Assembly: GCA_016192075.1 (NCBI GenBank)
Contig: JACPUU010000015.1
Location: forward strand, 1-39,950
DNA: 39,950 nucleotides
Source: Bacteroidota bacterium
GTDB taxonomy: Bacteria; Bacteroidota; Bacteroidia; Flavobacteriales_D; Crocinitomicaceae
Reading direction: 5' to 3'
Shown here: positions 7,157 through 14,828 of the stretch, piece by piece
How the letters are laid out: every line of letters begins with the position of its first letter
How positions within the stretch are numbered: the first letter of the stretch is position 1
The notes under the pieces: model-generated
What the model saw: the letters and a program-made list of their open reading frames with translations, nothing else
Database searches by the model: none
What the model was told of the DNA's origin: nothing
Translations under genes and position numbers: made by a program

Positions 7157-8088
7157 TTATTAACAACTATGAAGTTCTGCCCGGAAAAAACGCAACCCTC
7201 CGTATTCCGGTAGCCAGTTTGCCATCAGGCAACACGGTGAATCTTTTTGCGCACGTTTACCGAAGTAAAAAACCAGGACCCACCATGCTCGTTATCGGTG
7301 GTATTCATGGAGATGAAATAAACGGGATTGAAATTGTGCGGCGTTCGGTAAAAAACGGAATGTTTAAGAATTTGCGCAAAGGTTCAGTCATTGCCATTCC
7401 GCTTTTGAATATTTACGGCTTTATTAATTTCTCCCGCGGTTTTCCGGATGGAAAAGATGTAAACCGAAGCTTCCCCGGTAGTAAAAAAGGGTCGCTTGCG
7501 GCACGTATTGCGTATACCTTAACGCATGATATTTTACCCTTGTGTGATTTTGGTCTTGATTTTCATACCGGCGGTGCAAGTGTCTACAATTATCCGCAGG
7601 TGCGTGCTTACCGTGATGATGAAGAAAGTATGAAGCTGGCTGAGGCGTTTAATATGCCGCTGGTTGTTAAAACCGGTTTGATTACCAATTCATTCCGCAA
7701 GGCGGCTCACAATAAAGGCATTCCCATTGTTGTTTTTGAGGGCGGCGAGTCACTGCGCATGGATGAATTTTCGATCAATGAAGGCTTGCGCGGTATAGTA
7801 TGTGTACTTGCTGCCAAAGGCATGATTAAATCAGACCCGCCGAAAATGGACACTGTTGTTTTTGAAACCAGTTCGTGGCTCAGGGCACATCGCTCAGGCA
7901 TTTTTGTGCATTACAAACAATCCGGTGATCATGTCAAAAAAGGGCAGGTACTCGGTATCATTACAGATCCTTACGGAGGGCCTGAAACCAAAGTAAAAGC
8001 GCGCAACAACGGCATTATTTTCGGGCATAACAATAAACCCGTTATTAACCAGGGTGACGCATTATTTCACATCGGTTATGCAAAATAA
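7153..8088 (+). CDS. Succinylglutamate desuccinylase/aspartoacylase-family zinc hydrolase
   Basis: A 311-residue member of the AstE/ASPA branch of the M14 zinc peptidase clan, which hydrolyses N-acyl amino acids. The zinc site is visible as GGIHGDE (H52, E55) and DFHTGG (H138); DVNRSFPG supplies the substrate-binding Arg, and VFEGGES the probable catalytic Glu. The last ~75 residues resemble a biotinyl/lipoyl-like beta barrel (HVKKGQVLGIITDPYGG ... NNGIIFGHNNKPVI), found in many of these deacylases. It overlaps rimK by four bases; it may reverse or trim products of that ligase (inference). Substrate unknown. Confidence 0.82.
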   Translation: MIINNYEVLPGKNATLRIPVASLPSGNTVNLFAHVYRSKKPGPTMLVIGGIHGDEINGIEIVRRSVKNGMFKNLRKGSVIAIPLLNIYGFINFSRGFPDGKDVNRSFPGSKKGSLAARIAYTLTHDILPLCDFGLDFHTGGASVYNYPQVRAYRDDEESMKLAEAFNMPLVVKTGLITNSFRKAAHNKGIPIVVFEGGESLRMDEFSINEGLRGIVCVLAAKGMIKSDPPKMDTVVFETSSWLRAHRSGIFVHYKQSGDHVKKGQVLGIITDPYGGPETKVKARNNGIIFGHNNKPVINQGDALFHIGYAK

Positions 8089-8094
8089 TTCCGG

Positions 8095-9078
8095 ATGCTG
8101 GTTGGTGTAACAGGCGCAAGCGGACATTTGGGAAATGTGGTTTGCAGGGTTTTGCTGGAACGCGGATACCGCGTACGGGTATTGCATCGCAATGATACCA
8201 CTCCTTTTGAAGGGCTGAATGTAGAACGTTGCCCGGGTGATGTACTGAACGTAACTGCGGTTGATCAGTTTGTCTCAGGCTGTGATTATGTCATTCACGC
8301 TGCGGCCATTATCAGTATTCACGGTGATCCTACCGGTATTGTTTTCAAAACAAATACGGAAGGACCAAAGAACATAGCCGAGGCTTGTATCAAACATCAT
8401 GTAAAACGCCTGATCCACGTGAGCAGCACGCATGCGGTTATGGAATTGCCCTTTGAAACGCCTTTTGACGAAACAAGACCCTATAAGCAAAAAGGAGCCT
8501 TTGCCTATGATTTTTCCAAGTCAACCGGTGAACAGCTAATGCTGAATTATTTCAGGCAGGGTAAGCTGGATGGTTTTGTGGTCAGGCCAAGTTCGGTAAT
8601 AGGCCCGTTTGATTTTCGCCCGTCTGAAATTGGAAAAGCGCTGCTTGATTTTTACCATCGAAAAATTCCGGTGCTTCCGGCCGGAGGCTATAATTTTATT
8701 GATGTCAGAGACATTTCAGCAACCATTGTCAATGCACTGAACAAAGGCCGTACCGGTGAAATTTATTTGCTTTCAGGAGACTACTATTCTATGAAAAATT
8801 TTGCCGGTGTGGTTCATGAAGCATCGGGAAAAAAAGTACCGCGGCTGGTATTGCCTTTCTGGTTTCTGAAAATGCTGCTGCCTTTTGTTAAGTGGTATGG
8901 TAAACTGAAAAAGGCAAATCCGGTTTTTACAATTGAAGCTATCACTGCGTTGAAACTGGGGCATCCGAACATGGTGAATGAAAAAGCAAAAAAAGAACTT
9001 GAACATGTTTGCCGGCCGCTGAAAGAGTCCATTGCCGATTTTTATAAATGGAATAAAGAACGAAACATAATTCAATGA
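8095..9078 (+). CDS. Extended SDR (NAD-dependent epimerase / 3-beta-HSD-like)
   Basis: A 327-residue extended short-chain dehydrogenase. The NAD(P) loop is TGASGHLG (6-13), the acidic dinucleotide contact is around CPGDV, the active-site serine is in HVSSTHAV, and the catalytic pair is Y138-x3-K142 (YDFSK). The INVxD-like FIDVRDIS segment is typical of the atypical/extended SDR groups that include 3-beta-hydroxysteroid dehydrogenase-like and dihydroflavonol reductase-like enzymes. It starts 6 bases after the preceding gene and is probably cotranscribed with rimK. A steroid 5-alpha-reductase homologue follows 127 bases later, but the substrate cannot be assigned. Confidence 0.82.
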   Translation: MLVGVTGASGHLGNVVCRVLLERGYRVRVLHRNDTTPFEGLNVERCPGDVLNVTAVDQFVSGCDYVIHAAAIISIHGDPTGIVFKTNTEGPKNIAEACIKHHVKRLIHVSSTHAVMELPFETPFDETRPYKQKGAFAYDFSKSTGEQLMLNYFRQGKLDGFVVRPSSVIGPFDFRPSEIGKALLDFYHRKIPVLPAGGYNFIDVRDISATIVNALNKGRTGEIYLLSGDYYSMKNFAGVVHEASGKKVPRLVLPFWFLKMLLPFVKWYGKLKKANPVFTIEAITALKLGHPNMVNEKAKKELEHVCRPLKESIADFYKWNKERNIIQ

Positions 9079-9205
9079 ATACGACTAAAAGAGACCGGAT
9101 GACGGGTGGTGTGTTTGCTTTTCAAACAATTTTTTTGGAATACGAAGTGAAAACCTGTTCCCAATCTGCTGCATTCGTATTTTGATTGGCTGAATTTTAT
9201 AAAAT

Positions 9206-9970
9206 ATGAATGTAGAAACCTTGTATCTGATTTGTTATATCTGGCTGGGTATTGCCATAGCCGTTCACGTAACCATGTTTTTTATCACTGCACCTTTTGG
9301 CAGGCACACCACTACTAAATGGGGACCTATGGTTGACAACAAACTGGCCTGGTTTATCATGGAGCTGCCCTCGCTTGGAATCATGCTTTATTTTTTAATG
9401 TTTGGCACCTTGTCGTTTCAGTCGTATGTCTGGATTTTGTTTTCACTCTGGATCTTTCATTACCTGAACCGCACATTTATTTATCCGCTGCGGATTCGTG
9501 CAACAGAAAAAAAAATGCCGCTGGTCATTGTGCTCAACGGGATACTTTTTAACGTGATGAATGCCGGATTGAATGGTTATTTCCTGAGTGAACTGGCCAA
9601 TTCGTCTGACTATCAGCAGGTGTGGCTTACCAGTCCGCATTTTATTCTCGGTGCCGTTTTATTTGTTACCGGTATGACCATTAACTGGAAATCAGACAGC
9701 ATTTTGATTCACTTGCGAAAACCCGGCGAAACGGGTTATAAAATACCACATGGTTTTTTATTTGATTATGTCTCGTCTCCCAATCTGTTTGGAGAATTGG
9801 TAGAATGGTCGGGTTTTGCATTAATGGCATGGAATCTTCCGGCGCTGACGTTTATGATATGGACCTTTGCCAACCTGGTACCGCGTGCTAAAAATCACCA
9901 CGATTGGTATCACCAGAGATTTCCTGATTATCCCAAAGAAAGGAAGGCTGTTTTTCCGTTTATTTTTTGA
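9206..9970 (+). CDS. 3-oxo-5-alpha-steroid 4-dehydrogenase (SRD5A)-family membrane reductase
   Basis: A 254-residue polytopic membrane protein, about the length of human SRD5A1. The C-terminal block is strongly conserved with the steroid reductase family: LRKPGETGYKIPHG, then LFDYVSSPNLFGELVEW, then FANLVPRAKNHHDWY and FPDYPKERKAVFPFIF. These segments bind NADPH and substrate in the family. The enzyme class reduces a double bond conjugated to a carbonyl (delta-4-3-oxo-steroids, enoyl-CoA or polyprenal). There are around six or seven hydrophobic segments and no signal peptide. An upstream extended SDR could act on the same molecule. The natural substrate in bacteria is not known to me. Confidence 0.85.
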   Translation: MNVETLYLICYIWLGIAIAVHVTMFFITAPFGRHTTTKWGPMVDNKLAWFIMELPSLGIMLYFLMFGTLSFQSYVWILFSLWIFHYLNRTFIYPLRIRATEKKMPLVIVLNGILFNVMNAGLNGYFLSELANSSDYQQVWLTSPHFILGAVLFVTGMTINWKSDSILIHLRKPGETGYKIPHGFLFDYVSSPNLFGELVEWSGFALMAWNLPALTFMIWTFANLVPRAKNHHDWYHQRFPDYPKERKAVFPFIF

Positions 9971-10047
9971 GTGGGAACAATTTTTTCCTTTAAAATTTTC
10001 CTGGTTTTTAAAACAGTTCTTTTGAATGCTAAAAGTTGAGAGGGAGC

Positions 10048-10479
10048 TTACACCTGGGTGCGGGGCCATTTCCAGGCATAACGGATAATCAGACAAAGAA
10101 GAACGACTTCAACAACAGCGCCAAGCACCATGTGCATCCAGGCATCTCCTGCCAGATTAAACAAGGTATAAGGAATATAAATCGTTGCCACGATTATGTT
10201 TGCCCGGCGGTTTATTTTAGCCGGCAGGGCAACAGAAAGGAAAATCATCAGTGCCGGAATGGTCATTAAGGCGAGTGTTGTCAAAAGAAATCCTTGTGTA
10301 ATTTCAAATACAAATACCTTGTCTGCTAACAGATCTTCCAGTGCACCCGGCATAAATAAGTGGAAATAATCCACGTAGATGTAGAGAAACATCAAACTCG
10401 CCCACAGCGCAGCAAGCTTCAGATTTAAACTGACTTTGATCTCGTCCAGTGTATTTTGTGATGTTTTTTGTGTATTCAT
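10048..10479 (-). CDS. DUF6326-family membrane protein
   Basis: A 143-residue integral membrane protein with about four hydrophobic segments. The pattern LKLAALWASLMFLYIYVDYFHLFMPG, a middle PALMIFLSVALPAKINRRANI and the terminal YAWKWPR match what I recall of DUF6326 proteins. Function unknown. It follows the Crp/Fnr-family gene on the same strand with a 79-base gap that contains its own -7 box (10504-10511). It may mark the downstream end of the cassette-like region described at 10.5-15 kb. Confidence 0.7.
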   Translation of the reverse strand: MNTQKTSQNTLDEIKVSLNLKLAALWASLMFLYIYVDYFHLFMPGALEDLLADKVFVFEITQGFLLTTLALMTIPALMIFLSVALPAKINRRANIIVATIYIPYTLFNLAGDAWMHMVLGAVVEVVLLCLIIRYAWKWPRTQV

Positions 10480-10503
10480 AACTTTTTATATTAAACGATG
10501 CTG

Positions 10504-10511
10504 CAAAAGTA
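10504..10511 (-). promoter_or_regulatory. -7 promoter box (TACTTTTG) for the DUF6326 gene
   Basis: On the minus strand TACTTTTG matches TAnnTTTG exactly, 24 bases before the ATG at 10479. No convincing -33 TTG is found at the standard distance. Confidence 0.45.
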
Positions 10512-10558
10512 GATAGGCGAGCTACAAGCACTCGTTCACTTAAGTTAAGAAATACGGT

Positions 10559-11137
10559 TTAGCTGTTTTTTTCAAGAATTCTTGCTCTTAGCCTGCTTAA
10601 TGATTGCGGTTTGATACCTAAATAGCTGGCTAATTGGTGTTGTGGAACACGCTGAATAAGGTCCGGTCTTTTATGTAATAAGTTCAGGTATCGTTGTTCG
10701 GGCGAAGAAGTTTTAAACATGTCAAAGTCTATTTGTTGTTTCGCTAAAGATTCTTCAGACAACATTCTGCACAGAGTTTCAAACTTTGGAAATTTACCGT
10801 TTATTTCTACTTCCATGTCAGAATTTGAAACGGTGAGTATAGTGTCTTCAATACAACTTATGTTATATTCAGATGGCGTTTTGCTTGTTACACAATGGGG
10901 TGTCAAAGCCTCCATTTCTGTGTAGAAAGCAGTAGTTTTTTCTTCACCATCTATAATGTAGTATTTCCGTATGCATCCTTTTAGAACAAAATAGGCTTCT
11001 TGCGATTTCTGTCCTTCTTTGAGTAAAATGGTCCCTTTTTTAACAGTGCGGAATATGTCTAACGAAAGTATTGCGTTCTTCTCCTCTTCTGTCAGAGAAA
11101 CGTATTTTGATATGAAGTCAAATAATATGTCTTTCAT
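10559..11137 (-). CDS. Crp/Fnr-family transcriptional regulator
   Basis: A 192-residue regulator with an N-terminal cyclic-nucleotide-binding-like beta barrel (VKKGTILLKEGQKSQEAYFVLKGCIRKYYI) and a C-terminal helix-turn-helix (HQLASYLGIKPQSLSRLRARI). The length and the spacing fit the many Bacteroidota one-domain-sensor Crp/Fnr proteins. The cAMP-contacting Glu-Arg pair of true Crp is not evident, and there is no N-terminal cysteine cluster as in Fnr, so the signal is unknown. An attC-like inverted repeat lies in front of it. It may control the DUF6326 gene downstream. Confidence 0.85.
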   Translation of the reverse strand: MKDILFDFISKYVSLTEEEKNAILSLDIFRTVKKGTILLKEGQKSQEAYFVLKGCIRKYYIIDGEEKTTAFYTEMEALTPHCVTSKTPSEYNISCIEDTILTVSNSDMEVEINGKFPKFETLCRMLSEESLAKQQIDFDMFKTSSPEQRYLNLLHKRPDLIQRVPQHQLASYLGIKPQSLSRLRARILEKNS

Positions 11138-11182
11138 TGTTTTAGGCTGTTACTGTTGTCTTTTACACTTGCCAACAACATT

Positions 11183-11303
11183 GCTGGTAACGGTTTGCGG
11201 TTTGGCGCCCGGCCCGACTCTTTCTAAAAATTATTTTCTTTCCAATTAAGCATTGCTTTGAAGCAAGATTGAAGGGTTGTTGCCAAACAGTTGTTATATG
11301 TAT
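11183..11303 (-). other. attC-like imperfect inverted repeat (site 1)
   Basis: On the plus strand TAACGGTTTGCGGTTTGGC begins at 11188. Its mate, read as reverse complement from 11296 leftwards, is TAACAACTGTTTGGCAACA. The two arms share TAAC...TTTGGC with unpaired bases between, and enclose about 80 bases. On the minus strand the site begins right at the stop of the 11304-11753 gene and its core CCGTTACCAGCAATG lies some 50 bases before the next start codon. It shows the same layout as sites 2-5. Confidence 0.5.
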
Positions 11304-11753
11304 CTAATTTGTTTCGTAGCCTGTTCTGTTAATCACCCAGTCTTTGAGTAAATTCAAAGTATTGAAAAATACCTTTTCTTCATTTGAAATTTTTTCCGTC
11401 ACAACAGGCGTTTCACCGATCATAAAATTCCAAATTTCTCCATACTTATTAACCTTAACAGCGTAAGAAGAAAAGTCTGATGCCCCTTCGTGTATATTAT
11501 AATCTGCACCTATCAAGGATAAGTCACAGCCTGATAATTCCTCAATTAAATGACAGATATTGTCTGGGAGTATTCCTGTTTGCTTTATTTGTTCTGCTGT
11601 ATGGGTATTATAGGTAAGGATGAAATTAAAATCCAGGTCAACTAATACTTCAAAACTTAGTAACCGCTCACCAAATCCATCCGAATAACTATATCTGAAG
11701 AGGTGTTCTTCTTTATTAAAGTTTTGAGCATATTTTATTGGAGAGTTTGTCAT
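11304..11753 (-). CDS. Hypothetical protein of a cassette-like unit
   Basis: A 149-residue protein, probably cytoplasmic (no signal peptide or membrane segment), acidic, not recognised as any named family. The composition is rich in Asn, Asp, Glu and aromatic residues; the C-terminus (EKVFFNTLNLLKDWVINR) is helical. It is bounded on both sides by attC-like inverted repeats that touch its stop and lie 4 bases before its ATG, the arrangement expected for an integron gene cassette. It is more AT-rich by eye than the flanking core genes. Confidence 0.6.
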   Translation of the reverse strand: MTNSPIKYAQNFNKEEHLFRYSYSDGFGERLLSFEVLVDLDFNFILTYNTHTAEQIKQTGILPDNICHLIEELSGCDLSLIGADYNIHEGASDFSSYAVKVNKYGEIWNFMIGETPVVTEKISNEEKVFFNTLNLLKDWVINRTGYETN

Positions 11754-11756
11754 TAT

Positions 11757-11825
11757 GTATAACGGTTTGGCAAATAGGCACAGAAGGCATTAGGAAATGG
11801 GCGTTCTCCTTATTTGCTGTTATGC
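11757..11825 (-). other. attC-like imperfect inverted repeat (site 2)
   Basis: The clearest site, 69 bp. The left arm (plus strand 11757-11778) reads GTATAACGGTTTGGCAAATA-GG. The right arm (11808-11825), as reverse complement, reads GCATAACAGCAAATAAGG. They pair through (G)ATAAC and GCAAATA-GG with a 4- to 5-base bulge on one side, like the asymmetric extrahelical bases of an integron attC. In minus orientation it starts inside the stop codon of the HigA gene and ends at GTTATAC, just before the ATG of the next gene. Confidence 0.6.
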
Positions 11826-12119
11826 AGCGTTGTTTGCGTATTTTTTTATTCCGTTTAATTCCTTTTGTTTTGCATGAAGTTCTTCCTCAAGGTCAAAGTC
11901 GTCTTGAAGTCCGAGCCAAAATTTTGCGCTGTTTCCAAAGTATTTAGAAAGTCGGAGTGCGGTATCAGCAGTGATTCTGCGATTTCCTTTCAAAATTTCT
12001 GAAACACGCGTTTGAGGAATTCCAACGTCTTTCGAAAGTCGGTATGCAGTTATTTCCAGCGGAATGAGAAATTCCTCTGACAAAATTTCTCCGGGATGTA
12101 TATTCTTCAATTTTTTCAT
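11820..12119 (-). CDS. higA: HigA-family antitoxin (orphan)
   Basis: A 99-residue XRE-type DNA-binding protein of the HigA/VapI group: it begins NIHPGEILSEEFLIPLEITAYRLSKDV, the helix-turn-helix is VGIPQTRVSEILKGNRRIT, then TALRLSKYFGNSAKFWLGLQDDFDLE, all hallmark segments. HigA proteins bind HigB toxins and repress their own operon. No HigB-like gene lies next to it: the bases before it hold no long frame and the following gene is unrelated, so it is an orphan antitoxin or has lost its toxin. The ATG at 12119 is preferred over a TTG at 12128. Its stop codon is inside attC-like site 2. Confidence 0.88.
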   Translation of the reverse strand: MKKLKNIHPGEILSEEFLIPLEITAYRLSKDVGIPQTRVSEILKGNRRITADTALRLSKYFGNSAKFWLGLQDDFDLEEELHAKQKELNGIKKYANNAA

Positions 12120-12243
12120 AGTAATCAATTTTTAATGATAGTCGATTATTTCACTTTGAGAATAAAAATTCTTGTTTTATTTGTTTCTGCTTTACTCATT
12201 CTCTTAATGCTGTCATTTTATTGTCCCAACGTTTTCTTTACAA

Positions 12244-12380
12244 TGCCCTATAACATTTGGCAGTTTGGTGCAGGCAGGTAATTCCACTAGCAGCCTACGA
12301 AGCATGGCACTTTAAATATACAAATATTATTGACTATGAAACACGACGAACCTGCTTGCGCTAAGATGCTGCTATAGGCA
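12244..12380 (-). other. attC-like imperfect inverted repeat (site 3)
   Basis: The left arm (plus strand 12244-12278) starts TGCCCTATAACATTTGGCAG and ends GCAGGCAGG. The right arm (12351-12380), as reverse complement, starts TGCCTATAGCAGC and ends GCAAGCAGG. The arms enclose about 70 bases. The site begins just after the stop codon of the lipoprotein gene and its core lies before the HigA cassette. Confidence 0.5.
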
Positions 12381-12384
12381 GTTA

Positions 12385-13074
12385 TTAGTCCCATTTTACT
12401 TGTGTCAGAATATCGTCATTATCTTTCTGCTCAGTTTCTGAACTATAATTCACCAAAATGTTCAAAAGATATTTGTCAAATTGAGCAGAATAAGTTTTTT
12501 GAAACCGTCTTGCTCCGGGGGCGTCCTCAATTGTAATCGATTGAACTAAAAATGGCCGATTACCAATAAGGCCAGTTTCCATTCCTGTTATTGTGTATTT
12601 GGGATAATTTGTTGAGTAATGGTCTTTGCAATATTGCTCCGAATATTGAAGGTATTCTAGAGCAGAATTCACGTTAGGTATCTCTTCTAATCCTTCAGCA
12701 GTAAAGCTTATGGATTGAGTACGATGTGCAGAGGAATCACTTGTTTTTTTTTCGATTGTTAGTAGATTGTATAAATTACTCGTAGTTCGTTCCCATGTTT
12801 TGTCCGAAGCATTTAGGTCCTCTTTATTATTTGCAAGTCGCTCGCTATATTGTTCTATGTTAAGTATTAGCCATTTGTCTACTGGACAACTAAATGAAAA
12901 ACCAAAATAGTCATTGCGATATTCTGTCGAGTTCAATGTTCCAATTTCTAATTCCCCAGTTGGCTTGTAGGAAATATTTTTCAAAGGCTCAGATTTTTCT
13001 GTTTCTGTCCCAGTTCTTGTCTCACAACTGATAAAAATTGTCAATAATAAAATTGTCAGTGGATAGGTTTTCAT
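12385..13074 (-). CDS. Hypothetical lipoprotein of a cassette-like unit
   Basis: A 229-residue predicted lipoprotein. The N-terminus MKTYPLTILLLTIFISC is a type II signal peptide with the lipid-modified cysteine at residue 17, followed by ETRTGTETEKSEP as linker. The mature part includes an alpha/beta region (YFGFSFSCPVDKWLILN ... GNRPFLVQSITIEDAPGARRFQKTYSAQ) that resembles the small PsbP/DUF1795-like folds in which a polypeptide scores user-exposed sheets, but I cannot assign it. It is flanked by attC-like sites 3 and 4. Function unknown. Confidence 0.65.
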   Translation of the reverse strand: MKTYPLTILLLTIFISCETRTGTETEKSEPLKNISYKPTGELEIGTLNSTEYRNDYFGFSFSCPVDKWLILNIEQYSERLANNKEDLNASDKTWERTTSNLYNLLTIEKKTSDSSAHRTQSISFTAEGLEEIPNVNSALEYLQYSEQYCKDHYSTNYPKYTITGMETGLIGNRPFLVQSITIEDAPGARRFQKTYSAQFDKYLLNILVNYSSETEQKDNDDILTQVKWD

Positions 13075-13092
13075 TTTTAGTGGTTTTACAAT

Positions 13093-13113
13093 TGCCTATA
13101 ACGGTTGGCAGCT
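13093..13113 (-). other. attC-like core only (site 4)
   Basis: On the minus strand GCCAACCGTTATAGGCA lies just in front of the lipoprotein gene (ATG at 13074), the same core as at the other junctions. A convincing second arm was not found in the 120 bases beyond it, so the site may be decayed or asymmetric. Confidence 0.4.
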
Positions 13114-13232
13114 ACAAGAAGTTGGCGATTTCGGAGACGGGAACTGTCAGCCAGCACTGAACTTGATTCGAAGCACAAAGCTCCATTTAACCCCTGAACC
13201 GCCACTTTTGGGTAGGTGCTGGTGTTCTTTCC

Positions 13233-13412
13233 TTATCTGGCAAATGCTTGAATTTCATCTATTCGTCCTTCTTTAAATGCTCGTTGTACAATGTCGTAAT
13301 CCAGCCGTCTATTAAAGAACAGGGAAGAATAGTTGCGTTGTATAAGCGTACCATTAAATAAATAGTGTTCTAAGCGCTTAATACCATTCGGATTTTCTAC
13401 AATTCGCTCATA
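13233..13412 (-). pseudogene. In-frame gene fragment directly after a stop codon
   Basis: After the TAA (13415-13413) of the secreted-protein gene, the same frame stays open for 59 codons, reading YERIVENPNGIKRL... and ending ...KEGRIDEIQAFAR, then a TAA. The fragment has a normal amino-acid mix and looks like the C-terminal end of a cytoplasmic protein with helical, basic character; it has no start codon of its own near its beginning. It is most likely the remnant of a gene truncated by cassette exchange or deletion. Stop-codon readthrough is possible but less likely because the two parts do not look alike. The protein family is not recognised. Confidence 0.5.
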
Positions 13413-14828
13413 TTACCCAACTATTTTATAAACAGTAGAGGTCTTCTTTAATTTATTGTCTAAAAGAAGGATCTGATAGTCATCATAATTTATTACGGTC
13501 ACATGAGACTTTATTCCAAACTGCGTCGAATATTCAAGCGCATTTATTTTATGATTTGAATTTATGTCTCCCCAGGTTCTTTTGTAGCTAAAGCAACCAT
13601 AATTAAATGAATATTCATGTCCGAATTCATTCGCTCCACCCATTTTTGTCCCTTCAACATATTCCGTGACAGCAATAATCTTTAGCTCATCATTGAATGT
13701 GAATAAATACATCAACCCATAAGTATAGTATCCGACAATTATATTAACCGAGTTATTAATTGGATCGGCAAAAATCCGATGAATATAAAACATATCGGTG
13801 TACTTGAAATTTTTGTCAACTGTGTTCACAAAACCATCAAATAGCTTGTCAGATTTTATTTCTCCCTTGCAGAGAAATAGATTGGCCGCAGGTTTTGACA
13901 CATCCATAGGAAAGCGATATGGGAGGTCACCAATATGCAATTTGACTCCTTCATAATTTATGTGAAAAATACTTGTGTCGTACTTATAGTTTCCAGTCAG
14001 GTGAATATTAAAATCTTCAGTTTCATCGGCATTTCCGTTTCGATAGTTTTGCTTTTCTAAATTTTTCGTCACTTCGATATATTCATACCATCTCGTATTG
14101 TCGCTCGAGACCAAAGTTGTGAATTCCCCATTTTTATTCTTAGAATAGAATCGTCGAAAAATGAAAGCGTCATCTTTCTTTCCGTCATAATTCCAAAAAC
14201 TTGTCTGCTCAGTTCCGGAAATTTTATGAGGTAGGGATATAGTATTCTCAATTTGAGTTAGATCGTTATTCAGTATGGTAATATTGAATAAATCAATTTT
14301 TGAATTGGAATCAGTTGATTTGCTGTCTGAAGGAGAGCCACTCCAAAGGACGAATATTTTTTCATCAATTAATAGCATTTCCTTTTCCATTTCAAATACA
14401 TATTCTATTTTCCCAACCTCGTAAAAATCAATTGATTTGATAATACGTCCTTCATAATCAATTTTATGCAATTGCGCTTTTCCAGAATTTGCTGTACCAA
14501 GATATCCTGCGCGATTATATTGCATAATATATATGAACTCATTATCAAATGCAGTAGCAAATCTGTCGTAGTCGGTTCCAGATTTTGTGAACTTAGTCAA
14601 ATTGATTTCCGCTTTCCTTTCAAAATTAATGTCATAAAGCTGCACTTTCAAATCTTCAAATCTTAAGATCATCCCATTGGCCACCTTTTGGTAGTGAATA
14701 AGTGGGTGACTTCCGTGATCATATTCCATTATCTGTACGTTGTCATCAATTATTTTTTGAAATTCAATATTCTGAGCTGGCGTGAATAGCGGAATAATAC
14801 TTAGTGCGATTAGGAATATATTTTTCAT
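13413..14828 (-). CDS. Secreted hypothetical protein, beta-rich
   Basis: A 471-residue exported protein. MKNIFLIALSIIPLFTPAQN is a signal peptide cut after PAQ. The rest alternates short hydrophobic strands with loops (e.g. FIYIMQYNRAGYLGT, KIFVLWSGSP, VNIIVGYYTYGLMYLFTFND), which suggests a beta-propeller-like repeat structure. No family was recognised and no C-terminal T9SS sorting domain is seen. The gene is clearly AT-rich compared with the core genes. It ends next to an in-frame gene fragment and sits within the cassette-like region. Confidence 0.65.
   Translation of the reverse strand: MKNIFLIALSIIPLFTPAQNIEFQKIIDDNVQIMEYDHGSHPLIHYQKVANGMILRFEDLKVQLYDINFERKAEINLTKFTKSGTDYDRFATAFDNEFIYIMQYNRAGYLGTANSGKAQLHKIDYEGRIIKSIDFYEVGKIEYVFEMEKEMLLIDEKIFVLWSGSPSDSKSTDSNSKIDLFNITILNNDLTQIENTISLPHKISGTEQTSFWNYDGKKDDAFIFRRFYSKNKNGEFTTLVSSDNTRWYEYIEVTKNLEKQNYRNGNADETEDFNIHLTGNYKYDTSIFHINYEGVKLHIGDLPYRFPMDVSKPAANLFLCKGEIKSDKLFDGFVNTVDKNFKYTDMFYIHRIFADPINNSVNIIVGYYTYGLMYLFTFNDELKIIAVTEYVEGTKMGGANEFGHEYSFNYGCFSYKRTWGDINSNHKINALEYSTQFGIKSHVTVINYDDYQILLLDNKLKKTSTVYKIVG

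Noticed and set aside
12096..12281. Short plus-strand frame with hydrophobic residues in the HigA upstream region
   Set aside because: It overlaps the HigA start and attC-like site 3 on the other strand and has no family features; composition is AT-driven.
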